A stretch of DNA of 64,000 bases, from assembly GCA_036346275.1 (NCBI GenBank), contig CM070727.1:5633760-5697759 (forward strand), written 5' to 3'. Made by a program: the position numbers and the translations under genes. This document shows, one piece after another, positions 24,548 to 35,326 of the stretch (its first letter is position 1; the number at the start of each line of letters is the position of its first letter). Under the pieces are notes generated by a model. That model saw nothing but the letters and a program-made list of their open reading frames with translations. It ran no database searches and was not told where the DNA came from. This DNA is from Otatea glauca. Its lineage: Eukaryota > Streptophyta > Magnoliopsida > Poales > Poaceae.

Positions 24548-24766
24548 ATGGCGGCGGCGGCAAAGATAGCACCGTCGATGCTGTCGTCGGACTTCGCCAA
24601 CCTCGTTGGTGAGGTCGAGCGCATGCTCCGCCTCGGCACCGACCGGCTCCACATGGCGCCGGCAAAGATAGCACCGTCGATGCTGTCATCGGACTTCGCC
24701 AACCTCGCTGGTGAGGCCGAGCGCATGCTCCGCCTCGGCACCGACCGGCTCCACATGGACATAATG
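24548..24766 (+). pseudogene. Duplicated first exon of ribulose-phosphate 3-epimerase
   Basis: This exon encodes 73 codons and ends at the same donor context as the functional first exon (GACATAATG|GTACGA). It contains an in-frame 102-bp tandem duplication (units from 24560 and 24662), so the N-terminal 34 residues (AKIAPSMLSSDFANL...) appear twice. In both units the conserved ADWLH motif reads TDRLH, replacing the invariant tryptophan. The exon belongs to the upstream copy of a partial tandem duplication; no further RPE exons follow before the second copy at 29628. If spliced to the downstream microexon it would give an enlarged N-terminus. I judge it non-functional but possibly transcribed. 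Confidence 0.75.
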
Positions 24767-24845
24767 GTACGATCCCCTCCCGTCCCGCCACATCCATCTC
24801 GCTTCCATGCTTAGTCCTCTCTAGAAGCAGCATCGCTAGCATGAT

Positions 24846-26639
24846 TGAGAGCATCTAGGTCCCTAAATTTTTTAGTTATACTTATTATATAGGTTTTGAT
24901 GTTGATGATCAAGAAGCATACTTAGTATAAGTTGACAACAGCTACATTTAAAGAACAAGGCTAAGGTGTTTATTCTTAGTTTTTATTTGGGAGTTGATTC
25001 AAGACATATAGCTAGAATAACCGTACTATTAAGAGGGATTATACACAAGTAATAATCTTAGTTTATATGCAAAAAATTACTAAGATTACTTGGAGCATAG
25101 GACATTTCATTTCACTCATTCAAAAATTCAGATCTCCCTTCTCTTAGCCAAAAAGAGTTGTTTTTCGGACCAACATCATTTCTAGTCCGGCACTGAAAAA
25201 TTAAGTTTCAAGTTCTAACCGAACGCACTCCATGTACGCCGGACCAACTTTTTCAGTCCGGCGCTAAGAGCTCTCTTTTGATTTATTTCAACCGAGCGTA
25301 CATCGTTCACGCCGGACCGATCTGAATTCATCCTTTTTTTAAGTCCAGCGTATGTTGTCTTTTCACTCCGGACCATCATTTCTAGTCCAGTGTTAAGAAT
25401 TTCTTTACTGAAATCTTAACCGAGAACTTGCCGCTTATGGCGAACCGAATTCTAAGTGTACGCCGGACCAACTTTTTCGGTCCGGCGCAAACGTGATTCT
25501 CTATGGTAAAACCAGCGGTTTTCCCTTCTACGCCGGACCAACTTTTTCGGTCCGACGCAAACATTATTTTGCTGGTATCCAAATAGAACAAAGCATGTGT
25601 ACGCCAGACCAATTTTGTCGGTCCGACACAAACTTACCTTTACCAGTACATATAAACGGCGGACCGATTTTGTCGATCCGGCGCAAATGGGTAACACTAG
25701 GTACAATAACACTTCTCCACTCTTGTGTACCCCGGACTAACATTTTCAGTCCGGCGCACGCATATGTTTCGTCATATCAGTCCGGCATGACTCATATACC
25801 TTAAAATACTTATAAAAGGGGCAGCCTGTGACTCCATAGTTGACCTGTCTCATTCACCCTGACACCCCCAACGGGCAAATGGCAGGTACAACGGTTCTTT
25901 CTGTTCAAGCTCTATATATACAGTGCTTGAGTTCTCTAAAACATGATGACTTTTGCACATACACATCTTTGACATTCTGAATACCGTTGACATCGTTCAA
26001 AACATTTACAACTCTTTGATCTTTAGCATTACTGAGCTTTCATTCCATCAAAGAGTTTGAGCTTCAACTCAGAAACAACAAACACTCATTCTGAACATTT
26101 AGATTTCTTGCTCCAAGCTGAGTCTAGTTAGCATCTAGCTACTGAACCAAGAAGACAGGACTTGTGGATAGTCTATTACTCTTGAAACTAGCTGTTCCTA
26201 GACGGTTGGAGAAGTTGTTGGTGCGACCTATCCAAAAGGGTTTGTGGAAGGCCACCATTGCTGTGAAAGGTTGAGACTCACCTCACCGGAGTGGTGGAAG
26301 AGTCAAACTAGTGAAAAACCAAAAGCCGTTGAGATTGGCTATTTGGTGGAGTAATATTTCTGAAGAAGTGCTCTAACAAGGACGTAGGAGACTGGCCTCT
26401 GAACCTCGGTGAAGAATCTTTGAGTCATCCTGATATTAGTTTATCTTTGTGTGTTCATCTTATAATCAATTTTCATTCAAGTTCTTCCTCACAATTCTGA
26501 TCTTACTGAAATTGAATTGTGCTGAATTTTTTTTGAATTGTTTTCTATTGCTAATTTTTATTGAGAAAAAGTTTTCTTAAGAATTAAAAAGTTTTAAAGT
26601 TGCCTATTCACCCCCCTCTAGGCCAACTTGATCCCTTCA
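24846..26639 (+). mobile_element. Solo LTR, Sirevirus-type copia
   Basis: Compared with the second copy of the duplicated RPE segment (about 29823 onward), these about 1.79 kb are an insertion. It starts TGAGAGCATCTAGG and ends ...CACCCCCCTCTAGGCC...CTTCA, termini common in grass copia LTRs. The U3-like part carries a palindrome array (25165-25790), then a TATA box (CTTATAAAAGG, about 25809). The array plus TATA layout is a described feature of Sirevirus LTRs. There is no internal coding region, PBS or partner LTR. No 5-bp TSD is evident (left ATGAT, right CCAGC). Confidence 0.7.
25165..25790 (+). repeat. Palindrome array in LTR (CCGGACC...GGTCCGG)
   Basis: About nine to ten units of the form CGCCGGACCAACTTTTTCGGTCCGGCGC recur at roughly 50-90 bp spacing (near 25165, 25245, 25312, 25370, 25461, 25531, 25601, 25652, 25727). 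Each is an inverted repeat with an A/T-rich loop, diverged to different degrees. The array sits upstream of the LTR TATA box. Confidence 0.85.
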
Positions 26640-26904
26640 CCAGCCTTCGATTCACCCAATCGTTTGTTTGTTGCATAGGATTAAGCCGCACATTATGGTA
26701 GTTGATGTCTTCAATCATGTTTTCGTGTGCTGTGGTGAGGATTGAATTGTAATTGCAGTATTTTACTGTTGGATCAGAGGAGCTTCTCATACAATTATGA
26801 CGCATGGAGCGCCAGCAATTTGGTAGAATCTGATCAGAATTGACCTTTTATTTGAAGTACTTTTTGTTGTGTCGGTTCTAATGTTCTAGCTTATATCTTA
26901 CTGA

Positions 26905-29258
26905 TAGTGGTAGATTTAGTATTTTATGAATGGGTGTTTGCTAAGTACATTGTGCTACATTTGAAGTAATAAGCTAATACTAACACTTTGTTTAGTGATA
27001 AAATAATTACAAGTTTTTTTAGAATAAAACTATTACAACTTCAGGTGACAATACAAAGGTGCATTTTGTTCTTAAACATATATTAATTCTAACCTTATTC
27101 TCTATTCTTATTTTATATGTTAGCATATTAAATGATATTTTTTACGCACATAGAAAATAAATAAGTACATATTGCTTCGAAAAACAATTAACATTAATAT
27201 TTTATCGACCATATTGTTTCAAAAATAAAATGTAAATATTTGCAAACCAAAATCAACTCTTGCAAATGATGTATATTTTTTAATCAAAGGACTATTTATA
27301 AGTTCTTATGACCATTAGGTTCATGACAATTGGCACCATCAAATTCCTTCAAATAAAATATCTAAAGTATATAGATATTTTTATGGAACTTTCTAGATTT
27401 TAGAAAGATCAAACTCTATTTGATTACGCATGGTCAAATACGTTTTTAAAATAGGAGACAAGATGTACTCCTACTATGAATGGTCATGGGCTAGAAATCT
27501 GTTTAGAACGAGTGTTTTGGTCAGGGTTTCACATAAATTATACTGTTTTCATAAAATTTGTTTAGATTTTGAAGTATTTGTGCTTCTCACAAAAATTAGA
27601 GCAATGCTATATTATCAGCTCGATATGATCATACACAACATGAACCTAAAAGATAAATGTGTAAAATACTATGCTAATTACTTTTTTTAATGCCCACTAT
27701 GTTGATTACTTGATTTAAGAATATATATGACTAGGCCTTTAGGGTAGAGTAGTGCACTGTGCACTTGCAACCATAATTTCCAACTACAACGATTATTTTT
27801 CACTGATAAAAGATAGGTCATCTATCCTTGTATGTTGGTGCGAGCATTTGTTCCAACTTATCCTCCGATGCCAAATTATTCTGGTTCTTATCTTAACTGA
27901 TAATCTTACTTTCTTCACACATTTTCCCTTTTCATTAACTCATAAACACCAAATTCTCAATTTTAATCATCGCCTACTATGCTTCTCTTAATGATGGCAA
28001 GAGCAAAGGATAAGATCACACAAATTCTCAACTACGAAAAAGAATAAGATTGGAATGGCAAGACCGAGTTGACTTGATGTAAGCACTCGTGCTCAGCTGC
28101 AAGCCTCCAATCCTTACCGCAACCTTCGTATATAAACATTTCGCTTCATCCTAGCCTCAATCCCCATCTCCTCCAAGCGATCCTTAATATCCTACTTCGC
28201 CTCCAACGGCAACTCCCCTGTTGCTTCTCCTCGTGCCTTCTCCATCACCTTTCTCTCCTCCCTCCCTGCCCTCACCTCCCACGGTAGCTCCCTCAGGTCA
28301 TCCTCCTCCTCACGCTCCTATGGTGCTGGGTTGCTAGATCGTCTGCATGTTTGCTACTTAGATAGACTATTAGTAAATAAGATGAACATAGGGTTTGATT
28401 AAGTGACTCTTGCCCTACTCGCCTTAATTTTTTGTTCTACTTGGTGATTCGTGTCTGCATTATCGCTCAACATACATCCGACTCAACAACCACCACATGT
28501 ACTTAGTCTTTTGAAGAAAGAAATTGCAAGCAATAAGTTAGATCCAACAAACCCATCATACGTGTTCGAGAGTAGTGAGAAAGCCTATTATATGTTTTGA
28601 TTTTGATTTTGAATATTTGTCATGACTTTGACGGTTGTTGCTGTAACCAACTATTTTTGGATCGATGATTTTTTTAAAAATAAAAAATGTCCGACCCCAT
28701 GTTACATTGCTTCATGTGCTAATTTCTTAAGAAAAGTTTCTACTTCAAATTTTGTTTTCTTTTTGTCCACTGTAAGTCTGCACCACGGCCTGATCGGGCT
28801 GGGCTTTGGGCTTGCCAAGTTTACACGATAACGTGCTTCAGGCCGGGCTCGGACCTAACATTTTACGTTGGGGCTTTTTGAGCCCGCCCGGCCCGACGTT
28901 TGGCTATTGCTCCCCGTTTCTCAACCTCGAAGCGAAGGGCTTCTTATCTCGTGGGCATCCTCCTCCGATCTACCGGCTGACGTGGAGCGGAGATCCACCC
29001 GGGCGTGGATTGATCTCTAATTTCGCTGGTAAGAAAGCTCAAGCTTCGATTGTTGTTCTAAGAGTGAGCTTTGTCCTGGGGATCCTTTCTTTGCTGTGAG
29101 CAATCTCATCCAGATCTTTCTTTCTGGGATGGATAGGTCAGTCCATGGAGTTTGTTGCGGATTTGTTTGTTCCGTGGTGGAGTACTAGTAGCAGTTTATT
29201 TTTCTAAATTTTGGGGGGTTCAACTGAAACCCCATGACCCACGTTAGGTCCGCCCCTG
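26905..29258. mobile_element. Non-autonomous hAT element, 2354 bp
   Basis: The exact 8-bp duplication CTTACTGA flanks the element (26897-26904 and 29259-29266). Ends are TAGTGGTAGATTTAG and the complement CAGGGGCGGACCTAA. The second copy of the RPE segment (about 30083-30095) shows the empty site. There is no transposase frame. The interior includes a TATATAAAC motif followed by an open Ser/Pro-rich stretch (about 28130-28390) and a GC-rich block (about 28780-29100) with a GTAAGAA donor-like site, possibly captured host promoter or exon pieces. Confidence 0.85.
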
Positions 29259-29627
29259 CTTACTGAAATGTTGGTCTGAAGTCTGAACATCGATGTTCAG
29301 AGCGTGAGTACGTTTGCGTTAGTTTCTGTGACGTACTATTCTGCAATTGTACTGGTATTTACACAAGACATCCTTTGTCCATGGGAACCTGTTTGTTATG
29401 TGCTTGTGATACCAAATCCAGCAAATTCTGTTGCTTTCAGCGATTGTGTTTAGTTTCTGATACCAAATTCAGTGAATTCTGTTGCTTTCAGCGACTGTAT
29501 TTAATTTCTGACCGAATTATGTAAGTTATGTTGCTCTCAACGATTGTGTTTCGTTTCGTCCGTTTGACAGGGCCAACTTTCATAACCACCAATCGGAAGG
29601 ATCAAGCCACCACCCGGAGCAGGAAGC

Positions 29628-32600
29628 ATGGCGGCGGCAAAGATAGCACCATCGATGCTGTCGTCAGACTTCGCTAACCTCGCCAGTGAGGCCGAGCGCA
29701 TGCTCCGCCTCAGAGCTGACTGGCTCCACATGGACATAATGGTACGATCCCCTCCCCTCCTGTCCTGCCACATCCGTCTCGCTGCCATGCTTAGTCCTCG
29801 CAAGAAGCAGTAGCGCTAGCACGATACCAGCCTTCGATTCGCCGAATCGTTTGTTTGTTGCATAGGATTGAACCGCGCACTATGGTAGTTCATGTTTTCA
29901 GTCATGTTTTCGTGTGCTGTGATGAGGATTGAACTGTAATTGTAGTAGTTTATTGTTGGATCAAAGGGGCTTCTGCATACTACTATGGCACGCGGAGCAC
30001 CAGCAATTTGGTAGAATCTGATCAGAATTGACCTTCTATTTGAAGTACTTTTTGCTGTGTCGGTTCTAATGTCCTAGCCTATATCTTACTGTCTACTGAA
30101 ATGTTGGTCTGAAGTCTGAACATCGACATCGTTAGTTTTTGTGACGTACTATTCTGCAATTGTACTGGTATTTATACAAGACATCCTTTGTCCATGGCAA
30201 CCTGTTTGTTATGTGCTTGTGATACCAAATCCAGCAAATTCTGTTGCTTTCAGCGATTGTGTTTAGTTTCTGATACCAAATTCAGTGAATTCTGTTGCTT
30301 TCAGCGATTGTGTTTAATTTCTGACTGAATTAAGTAAGTTCTGTTGCTCTCAAAGATTGTGTTTCATTTTGTCCGTTTGACAGGGATTGCATGTATTAAT
30401 AGAGAGATATTCAAAATTGAAAATTCAATTTGTCTTATCCTGACCTTTTCCACCTTGCAGGATGGGTGAGTTGGTCTCTACTTTCCACTGTGGATACGAT
30501 AGATCAATTTTGGTTTGGTACTGAAGTTTCTGACACCTGATGGTACTAAAGATTTATTATTAGATATCTTTCCCCATTTTGAGCTGCTAGCATGGCAGAC
30601 TGGCAGTGGGTTGTTTACTTTAAGTTTGGAGGCATTGGATTAGAATGTATGCATGCCTACAGGCTACATCTCCTACCCAGATGATCATTATTTTTCACCA
30701 ACGGATGACCTTCCTTTCCAATTTTCGTGTACTTTGTGATTATATCACACCTTGCTTATCACAACATCCCATTCGTACATGCAAAATTTTGGTGAAATCT
30801 AACAAAGGAGCTCCTGATCTTACGAAGAAGGATGTTTCTGAGCTTCCAAACAAGATGTAAAAAGGAAAACATTAAGTCTGATAGCCATGTGTACGGTGTA
30901 CCAACCTGAAAGGAAACAGCTGAAACTTTTGTAACAATACATAACAAAGGAAATTACTTTTGCATTGGCCAGCCTTTAGGAATGTAGTCCTTTTGTTTCA
31001 AAAAAAGCACTAGGGAAATTTGCAAGTTGTAAATGGTGACAAAGAGAGGTATCTGTAAGCATCAAGTGCCATACTGCCAATCAATATGGCATTTGCTCTA
31101 TTTGGATTGGCATCAACACTCCTCGAGCATAAAATAGAGCAAATAGGCACCTTTTCCAAGATGGTGAGATGCCAACAGAGTCTGTTTTATGAACTGGACA
31201 ACATCACAGCAATTTATCAACATGCAAGTATCACACTGGCAGTAATAGCAGTCTTCACTTGGGAACTGTGTCATTTTTTCTTGTAAGAGGACCATCCAGA
31301 TTTTCTTATGTATGCATGTTCTTTTGGATATCTTTCTCAAACTCTCAGATTGAAGAATGCACCTCCAATGAGTAGATCATTCATTATATGTTGATGTCTG
31401 TCAAACAGGATAAACTTCCTCTTGATGTTGAAATTTGATGGACAACACATTCGGTTTGTTGGAAAATTTGGTGATAGATCATTTGTGGCAAACCAAAATA
31501 AACTGTTTTGTCAGAATTTTAGTATAACTGAGGACTGAGTGTGGCTCAGTTGGTTGAGGCTGCCGTCATGCAGCGCGCCTCGCCTGGGTGCTCATGGGGC
31601 CAGGTGCAAGCGTGTGTGCATGCGTGGGGGTGTGTGCATGTGTGGGTGTGTGTGGGTGTTTGTAACCTGGCTGTTGTTCTCCTTCTATAATGAATGCCAG
31701 AACTCTTGGCCAATTTTTTTGAAAAAGAATTTTGGTATAACTTTGCTGGTTGTTTGCACATGCAGGCACTTCGTTCCTAATCTAACTATTGGAGCTCCAG
31801 TGATTCAGAGCTTGAGGAAGCACACCAAGTATGATGACCTTCCTTGCCTTATGTTTATATTGACGGCTTCTGTTCCTATATGCGCCTAATAATGCTAACC
31901 ATTTTCAATTTTCTAGGGCATATTTGGACTGCCATCTCATGGTCACAAATCCTTCAGATTATGTAGAATCATTAGGAAAGGCTGGTGCCTCAGGATTTAC
32001 ATTCCATATAGAAGTAACCAGAGGTAAATACACATCTGTTGGCAGATGATTCATGGTTTTCGTTGTTTTATGGAAAAGCTTGGTGCAGATAACTGGCAAG
32101 AGCTCATCCAAAGCATTAAAGCAAAGGGTATGCGGCCTGGTGTATCATTGAGGCCAGGTACTCCTGTGGAAGAAGTTTTTCCCCTGGTAACTTCATGCAC
32201 TCAATACTTCTTCTCTAGTTATCATGTTGTACAATAAAAAAAAACTTTTGTACTTGGTCCATGAATACGAAAGAAATGCCTTTTTTTAACATATCCTTAT
32301 TGGTAACTGCTAACATGAGAAGTATGCTTATATTAATTTACTTTCACCTTGTGCAGTTAGTTTTATCTCTGGACTTGTTGTTGTCATCCAAGTTTCATAA
32401 TATGCAGGGTGTATTTCCTCTGGAGTTCAGAATGTAAACTCCATTGAAAGCTGACTCATACTAATTTTTGTTGCTGTTGTTGTTTGTACCTTACCATTCT
32501 AGCAGTAATGTGCTTTATTATCTTCTAATTTGTTTGTTGATCAAACGATGTTAAACAAATGCTTGTTCAGGCATGGTTCGCTTCCCGTTTGTTACAATCA

Positions 32601-33348
32601 GCACTGATTGTTATTGGACTGTGCGGTTCATCCTTCATTGCAGATCAATGGCCTTTGCTATGCATAAGCCATGAGCTGCCCAAACCTGTTTTCGTTGAAT
32701 TTCTTTTATCATTTTTGCTATTGACTAGTAGTTACGGTTCCTTCAGTTATCTGAGCATTTCTGTCTGATCATGTAACCTATGGACGTTTCTTGTCGTGGG
32801 ATTTTGTGAAGCCATCAACAGTTCTATTAATAACTGATTTTACAGGTGGAAGCAGAAAACCCTGTGGAATTGGTTCTTGTGATGACAGTTGAGCCTGGCT
32901 TTGGTGGCCAGAAGTTCATGCCAGAAATGATGGACAAGGTATTGCTATCTCGGTCCATTTAGTTTTCCCGGTTCTATGTTCTATATTTCTGATTTAGGAT
33001 AGTTCTCACCACTTTCTGAAATCTGGAAATGTTAGGTGCGTACGCTGAGAAAGAAGTACCCTTCCCTTGACATAGAGGTACAGGATGGTCCACGATCTTT
33101 GTACTCTGATTTGCATGTGCAGACTTCCATGGGCTATTTTCTCACCATGTTTCGTTTCCTGAAAAGATAAATACTCTGGTTTGATCTTTTAGGTCGATGG
33201 TGGCCTGGGTCCCTCCACCATTGATGCGGCCGCATCTGCTGGAGCCAACTGCATCGTCGCTGGAAGCTCTATATTTGGAGCTGCTGACCCGGGAGAGGTC
33301 ATATCGGTGCTACGAAAGAGCGTTGAAGACTCTCAGAACAAAAGCTGA
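29628..33348 (+). CDS. RPE: Ribulose-phosphate 3-epimerase, cytosolic type, 8 exons
   Basis: Exons: 29628-29741, 30461-30465 (5-nt microexon), 31766-31828, 31917-32023, 32089-32186, 32846-32938, 33036-33077, 33193-33348. This gives 225 aa, the size of plant cytosolic RPE without transit peptide. It interconverts ribulose 5-phosphate and xylulose 5-phosphate in the pentose phosphate pathway as a metal-dependent TIM barrel. Visible motifs: SMLSSDFANL, ADWLHMDIMDGHFVPN, CHLMVTNPSDY, MTVEPGFGGQKFMPEMM, EVDGGLGPST and ANCIVAGSSIF, including the metal-binding His and Asp residues. Exon 1 here keeps the tryptophan lost in the upstream duplicate, so I take it as the functional start. Its immediate upstream DNA is the intron tail of that duplicate, so its promoter is unclear. 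A SINE sits in intron 2 (between the microexon and the third exon). Confidence 0.93.
30461..30465 (+). other. 5-nt microexon of RPE
   Basis: GATGG is flanked by TTGCAG and GTGAGT. Exon 1 ends on a complete ATG codon and the next exon begins G|CAC, so without these five bases the frame is lost. With them the protein reads the family-conserved MDGHF. Both splice sites are consensus. Confidence 0.85.
31530..31725 (+). mobile_element. SINE with 17-bp target duplication
   Basis: The 17-bp duplications at 31513-31529 and 31726-31742 (AGAATTTTAGTATAACT and the G variant at position 9) flank about 196 bp. It starts GAGGACTGAGTGTGGCTCAGTTGG, whose GTGGCTCAGTTGGTTGAG resembles a tRNA-type A box; the B box is degenerate. 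A TG-rich stretch and a short T/A-rich tail follow. The right duplication ends 23 nt before the RPE exon at 31766. Confidence 0.8.
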
Positions 33349-33654
33349 TACGTACCTTCGGCTGTTTGTTTCTGCTGTAAACCAGAACCACTCTGCGCGT
33401 CATTCATGAAAAGCCCCCGGTTGGTTGCACTGAACACCGTTTAGCGAGAATAAACTTATGCCGGTGCTATGTATCTTGCGCTTGCCGTATTCAAAAGAAC
33501 ACGTAAAGCTGAATATACGTGGAGTCCTTTTTTTTTTGTCGCGATGCTGTCACGAAAGGGCCAAAAGTTCTTGCACTTGAAACAAACAATGCACTGTCGC
33601 GCGCTACGTTGCGCCTCATGAATTTCGATAAAATAATCAGATGGTAAAATCAAC
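33349..33654. other. RPE 3' UTR and flank
   Basis: Non-coding sequence after the RPE stop codon. An AATAAA at about 33449 could act as poly(A) signal. No further gene is visible before the hAT-like element. Confidence 0.5.
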
Positions 33655-33662
33655 CTCAACAG

Positions 33663-34403
33663 TAGGGATGGAAATTGGGTGTGGCGGGCATGAGTAGTGC
33701 TCGTCCGTATCTATGCTCGCCACCTAAAATCTCCTTCACAGATATACTGCGAAGGGTGATGGGCGAATAATCTCATCCATACCCATTGTTCGCTGGTACT
33801 CGATACTCACAGGCATACCCGTTTACCTACTATCATCAACCATCCTTCCAATCAAGGAGCATTAGGAGCTAATCAACTATAGTATTAATGCAATCCTTTT
33901 GATAAATTGTACAAATCAACTACATTATGTAGATTGAAGAATAATTATTAATGATTCAAAATTTCAAATGCAGAAGGGAATAAGAATTAAAATAACACGT
34001 GCAGACAAAGGACGTAAGTTCAACAATTAAAATGGAAATAATTCACTAATAATCACACGTGCTCAAGTTCAACAATTAAAATAGAAACAATTCATCAGTC
34101 ATCACATATATTACAAATCGTCTATCACAGCATCAACAATCACAAATTGCTAATATGAGAAACCACAAATTGGGGATTAGGGTTCGACTGGGCCCTGTTA
34201 TGGCCCACATGTCAGTTGAAGGTGACGGGTAATCGAGCGGAACAGGTACATGTGGAGCTCCCTCATATCTATACCCGTTTACCTATCGGGCGAAGTTTGG
34301 CCCTCATAAACATGCCCACAGGCAACAAAAGAGGAACATACCCACCTCTATTAGGTTTTTTACCCGTGGGTACACATGTAATCAGGTAAGCTTGCCATCT
34401 CTA
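33663..34403. mobile_element. hAT-like MITE, 741 bp
   Basis: The left end TAGGGATGGAAATTGGG and the complement of the right end (TAGAGATGGCAAGCTTACC) form imperfect TIRs of the Ac/hAT type. Flanking 8-mers CTCAACAG and CTCAATGG agree at 6 of 8 positions, consistent with an aged TSD. The interior repeats ACCCGT/ACGGGT-like motifs near both ends and has no coding capacity. Confidence 0.65.
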
Positions 34404-34914
34404 CTCAATGGTAGATGCCGCTCTTTCTTTAGCGAAACCTTTAAAAATCTAAGGAAAATTGAAATAATTGGAATTGTAGAATTCACGGGGTTCGTTTCGC
34501 ATAAACGGTGAATGAGAACAAGACCTCGGAAAATCGTTGGGCTTTATCGCGGAATTTTTGTGACCACGTTTCTTTTTGCAAAAGGTTCATTTCGGGTTTG
34601 GATGCAAATTACCTGACCATAAGCTCTTTTCGCAAAAGTGCCAGCCCAAGATCCTTCGCAAATTTTTCAGAACCACGAGCCCTTTTTCGCAAAAGTGCCT
34701 GTCCAAGATTATTTGCAAATTTTCCAAAACCAGGGTTTTTTTTGCAAAAGAACCGGTAGATGGTCTCTACGTGATTTCGGAATTCATGGAGGGTTTTTTC
34801 ACAAACTTGCTGACGTGTCCACGGCCAGGAGTCGGTATTTCTTCCCACTTTAAGGATAGTAGTATAAGTATATATATAAGAGGATCTATGTTTTGTGGTC
34901 ATTGTCGTTGTTAA

Positions 34915-35326
34915 GGATGCAAATGAGTATATGTGGAACGGTCAATCCGATTCCTAGAGGCTCTTTGGAACTCCCTGTTGCAAACTCGAAAACTAAGTTG
35001 GCAGCATAGCAACTTTCTTTAGCATGCCAATGGACCCATCTTCCCGCAATCCTTGAGTCTGATTGTGTTTCCATGTTTTAAGAACTTATCCTCTTTAGTT
35101 CAGGATAGATCTTTGTTGTCCCGTAGCTTCAGGGATGCAAGAGATATAATGGCGATGATGAATGATGTTCGAGTCATTAAGATTAAGAGAGATTTTCATA
35201 AGGTAGCACATGAGCTAGCACATCACGTGTTACGCTCAAAAAGTTCAGTGGTGTGGTTAGCTGGAGTTCCTCCTATACTGAGCACTTGGTGCTCAATGAT
35301 TATAATACTCATTTACGTTAAAAAAA
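34915..35326 (+). pseudogene. LINE 3' remnant with RNase H-like domain
   Basis: On the + strand, conceptual fragments read PAILESDC, then SSLVQDRSLLSRSFRDARDI, VIKIKRDFHKVAHELAHHVL and VVWLAGVPPIL. These match the C-terminal part of the RNase H (RVT_3) domain carried by many plant LINEs. It carries in-frame stops upstream, and ends TTTACGTT followed by an A run at about 35320, a typical plant LINE tail. It is 5'-truncated. It could instead derive from a host RVT_3 protein, which is less likely given the tail. Confidence 0.6.

Larger units (their letters stand above)
24505..30382 (+). repeat. Partial tandem duplication of the RPE 5' region
   Basis: Copy A runs about 24505-29569 and copy B about 29585-30382. 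Both start at ACCACCAATCGGAAG in the 5' UTR, include exon 1 and part of intron 1, and end with TTTCGTCCGTTTGACAG or a close variant. Removing the solo LTR and the hAT element from A leaves about 0.9 kb, similar to B. Both copies also contain a triplicated 51-bp intronic motif with CTGTTGCTTTCAGCGA. Confidence 0.88.

Noticed and set aside
25165..25790. Regularly spaced palindromic repeats resembling a CRISPR array
   Set aside because: Plant nuclear context, irregular spacing, diverged units, and location inside an LTR upstream of a TATA box.
29571..29627. Splicing of duplicate exon 1A onto exon 1B to make a fused epimerase start
   Set aside because: Reading from 1A into the possible acceptor at 29571 meets a stop within a few codons, so no fused N-terminus is possible that way.
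31600..31665. Independent TG microsatellite
   Set aside because: It is an internal part of the SINE bounded by the 17-bp duplication.
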